Assembly: GCF_006715765.1 (NCBI RefSeq)
Contig: NZ_VFNV01000001.1
Coordinates: forward strand, 1,674,001-1,738,000
Source of the DNA: Rarobacter incanus
GTDB taxonomy: Bacteria > Actinomycetota > Actinomycetes > Actinomycetales > Cellulomonadaceae
Length of the DNA stretch: 64,000 nucleotides
Direction of reading: 5' to 3'
Position 1 is the stretch's first letter. Each line of letters starts with the position of its first letter. Below the pieces are notes generated by a model that did not search any database, was not told where the DNA came from, and saw only the letters and a program-made list of their open reading frames with translations. The translations under genes were made by a program, and so were the position numbers. Positions 63,842 through 64,000 of the stretch are shown one piece after another.

Positions 63842-64000
63842 ATGGCAGTATCGCACCAACGACCCGCGCACGTGGCCGGTTCGGCGGGTCCCGCGCACGC
63901 GGGCGGTTCGGCGGGGCCCGCGCCTGCGGATTCGATTGCCACGGCGACGGGGCTACGCAAGGTTTACGGCAGTGGCGACACCGAGGTCGTGGCGCTCGAC
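63842..64000 (+). CDS. ABC transporter ATP-binding protein, 5' end only
   Basis: 53 codons are visible before the window ends. After an Ala/Gly/Ser-rich N-terminus (HVAGSAGPAHAGGSAGPAPAD, from a short DNA duplication), TATGLRKVYGSGDTEVVALD is the first strand and A-loop of a MacB/LolD-type (FtsE-like) ATPase. The Walker motifs lie beyond the window. ATG 63842 has GGGAGA a few bases upstream. The transported substrate is unknown. Confidence 0.75.
   Translation, partial: MAVSHQRPAHVAGSAGPAHAGGSAGPAPADSIATATGLRKVYGSGDTEVVALD

Noticed and set aside
1-64000. CRISPR array
   Set aside because: All repeats found are directly adjacent minisatellites without regular unique spacers, and no cas gene is present.

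Overview
The window reads as one continuous chromosomal segment of a very GC-rich actinobacterium, most likely from the Micrococcales/Actinomycetales side. Supporting signs are the GC-biased third codon positions, frequent GTG and TTG starts, 4-base ATGA/GTGA overlaps, a DUF222/HNH 13E12-family endonuclease, a mycobacterial-type four-helix holin-like protein, a dCTP deaminase of the actinobacterial bifunctional type, and a fused CopD-CtaG copper/oxidase assembly protein. I cannot name the genus from sequence alone.

Layout. 1-7.2 kb: rRNA methyltransferase (partial), HU, a large membrane protein with a flippase-type domain, CPBP protease, SseB-like protein, copper chaperone and purB. 7.4-10.4 kb: a tight three-gene unit (FMN-binding lipoprotein-like protein, flavin transferase ApbE, RnfD/NqrB-like membrane protein fused to a ferredoxin reductase) that looks like an extracytoplasmic flavin electron-transfer chain. 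10.5-16.1 kb: DedA, then a copper island (CopA-type ATPase, CPH-type ATPase, CsoR) behind a perfect CsoR-type operator. 16.2-19.2 kb: ArsR-type regulator divergent from an MFS exporter and a cation diffusion facilitator. 19.3-21.2 kb: a serpin-like gene whose 3' end is frameshifted by a 25-bp tandem duplication, and a DUF4342 protein. 21.2-22.6 kb: nhaA behind a compact structured leader. 22.6-30.5 kb: DUF4125 and TPR-DUF4037 pair, an MFS gene with an apparent frameshift, hydrolase, aldo/keto reductase, two DUF202 proteins, GNAT. 30.5-36.4 kb: a repeat-rich stretch (HNH endonuclease, holin-like protein, HisC, Sir2, alpha/beta hydrolase). 36.5-40.2 kb: E1alpha-E1beta-E2 of a 2-oxo acid dehydrogenase. 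40.4-47.2 kb: a two-repeat lipoprotein, then a MoxR-DUF58-VWA-VWA-TPR (Bat-like) operon. 47.3-51 kb: a very large secreted (alpha/alpha)6-type hydrolase. 51.3-54.7 kb: CopD-CtaG fusion, heme oxygenase and a TetR regulator with tandem operators. 54.7-55.6 kb: non-coding stretch with DnaA-box-like sites, an orphan intrinsic terminator and tRNA-Gly(CCC). 55.6-64 kb: dcd, an unknown protein, a complete Mrp/Mnh Na+/H+ antiporter operon with A and B fused, and the start of an ABC ATPase gene.

How they connect. Copper and heme/oxidase handling recur (chaperone, two P1B ATPases, CsoR, CopD-CtaG, heme oxygenase). Cation homeostasis is represented twice (NhaA and the Mrp complex). A second theme is structural: at least eight loci carry in-frame or near-frame minisatellite repeats with 18- to 42-bp periods, and one such repeat breaks a gene.
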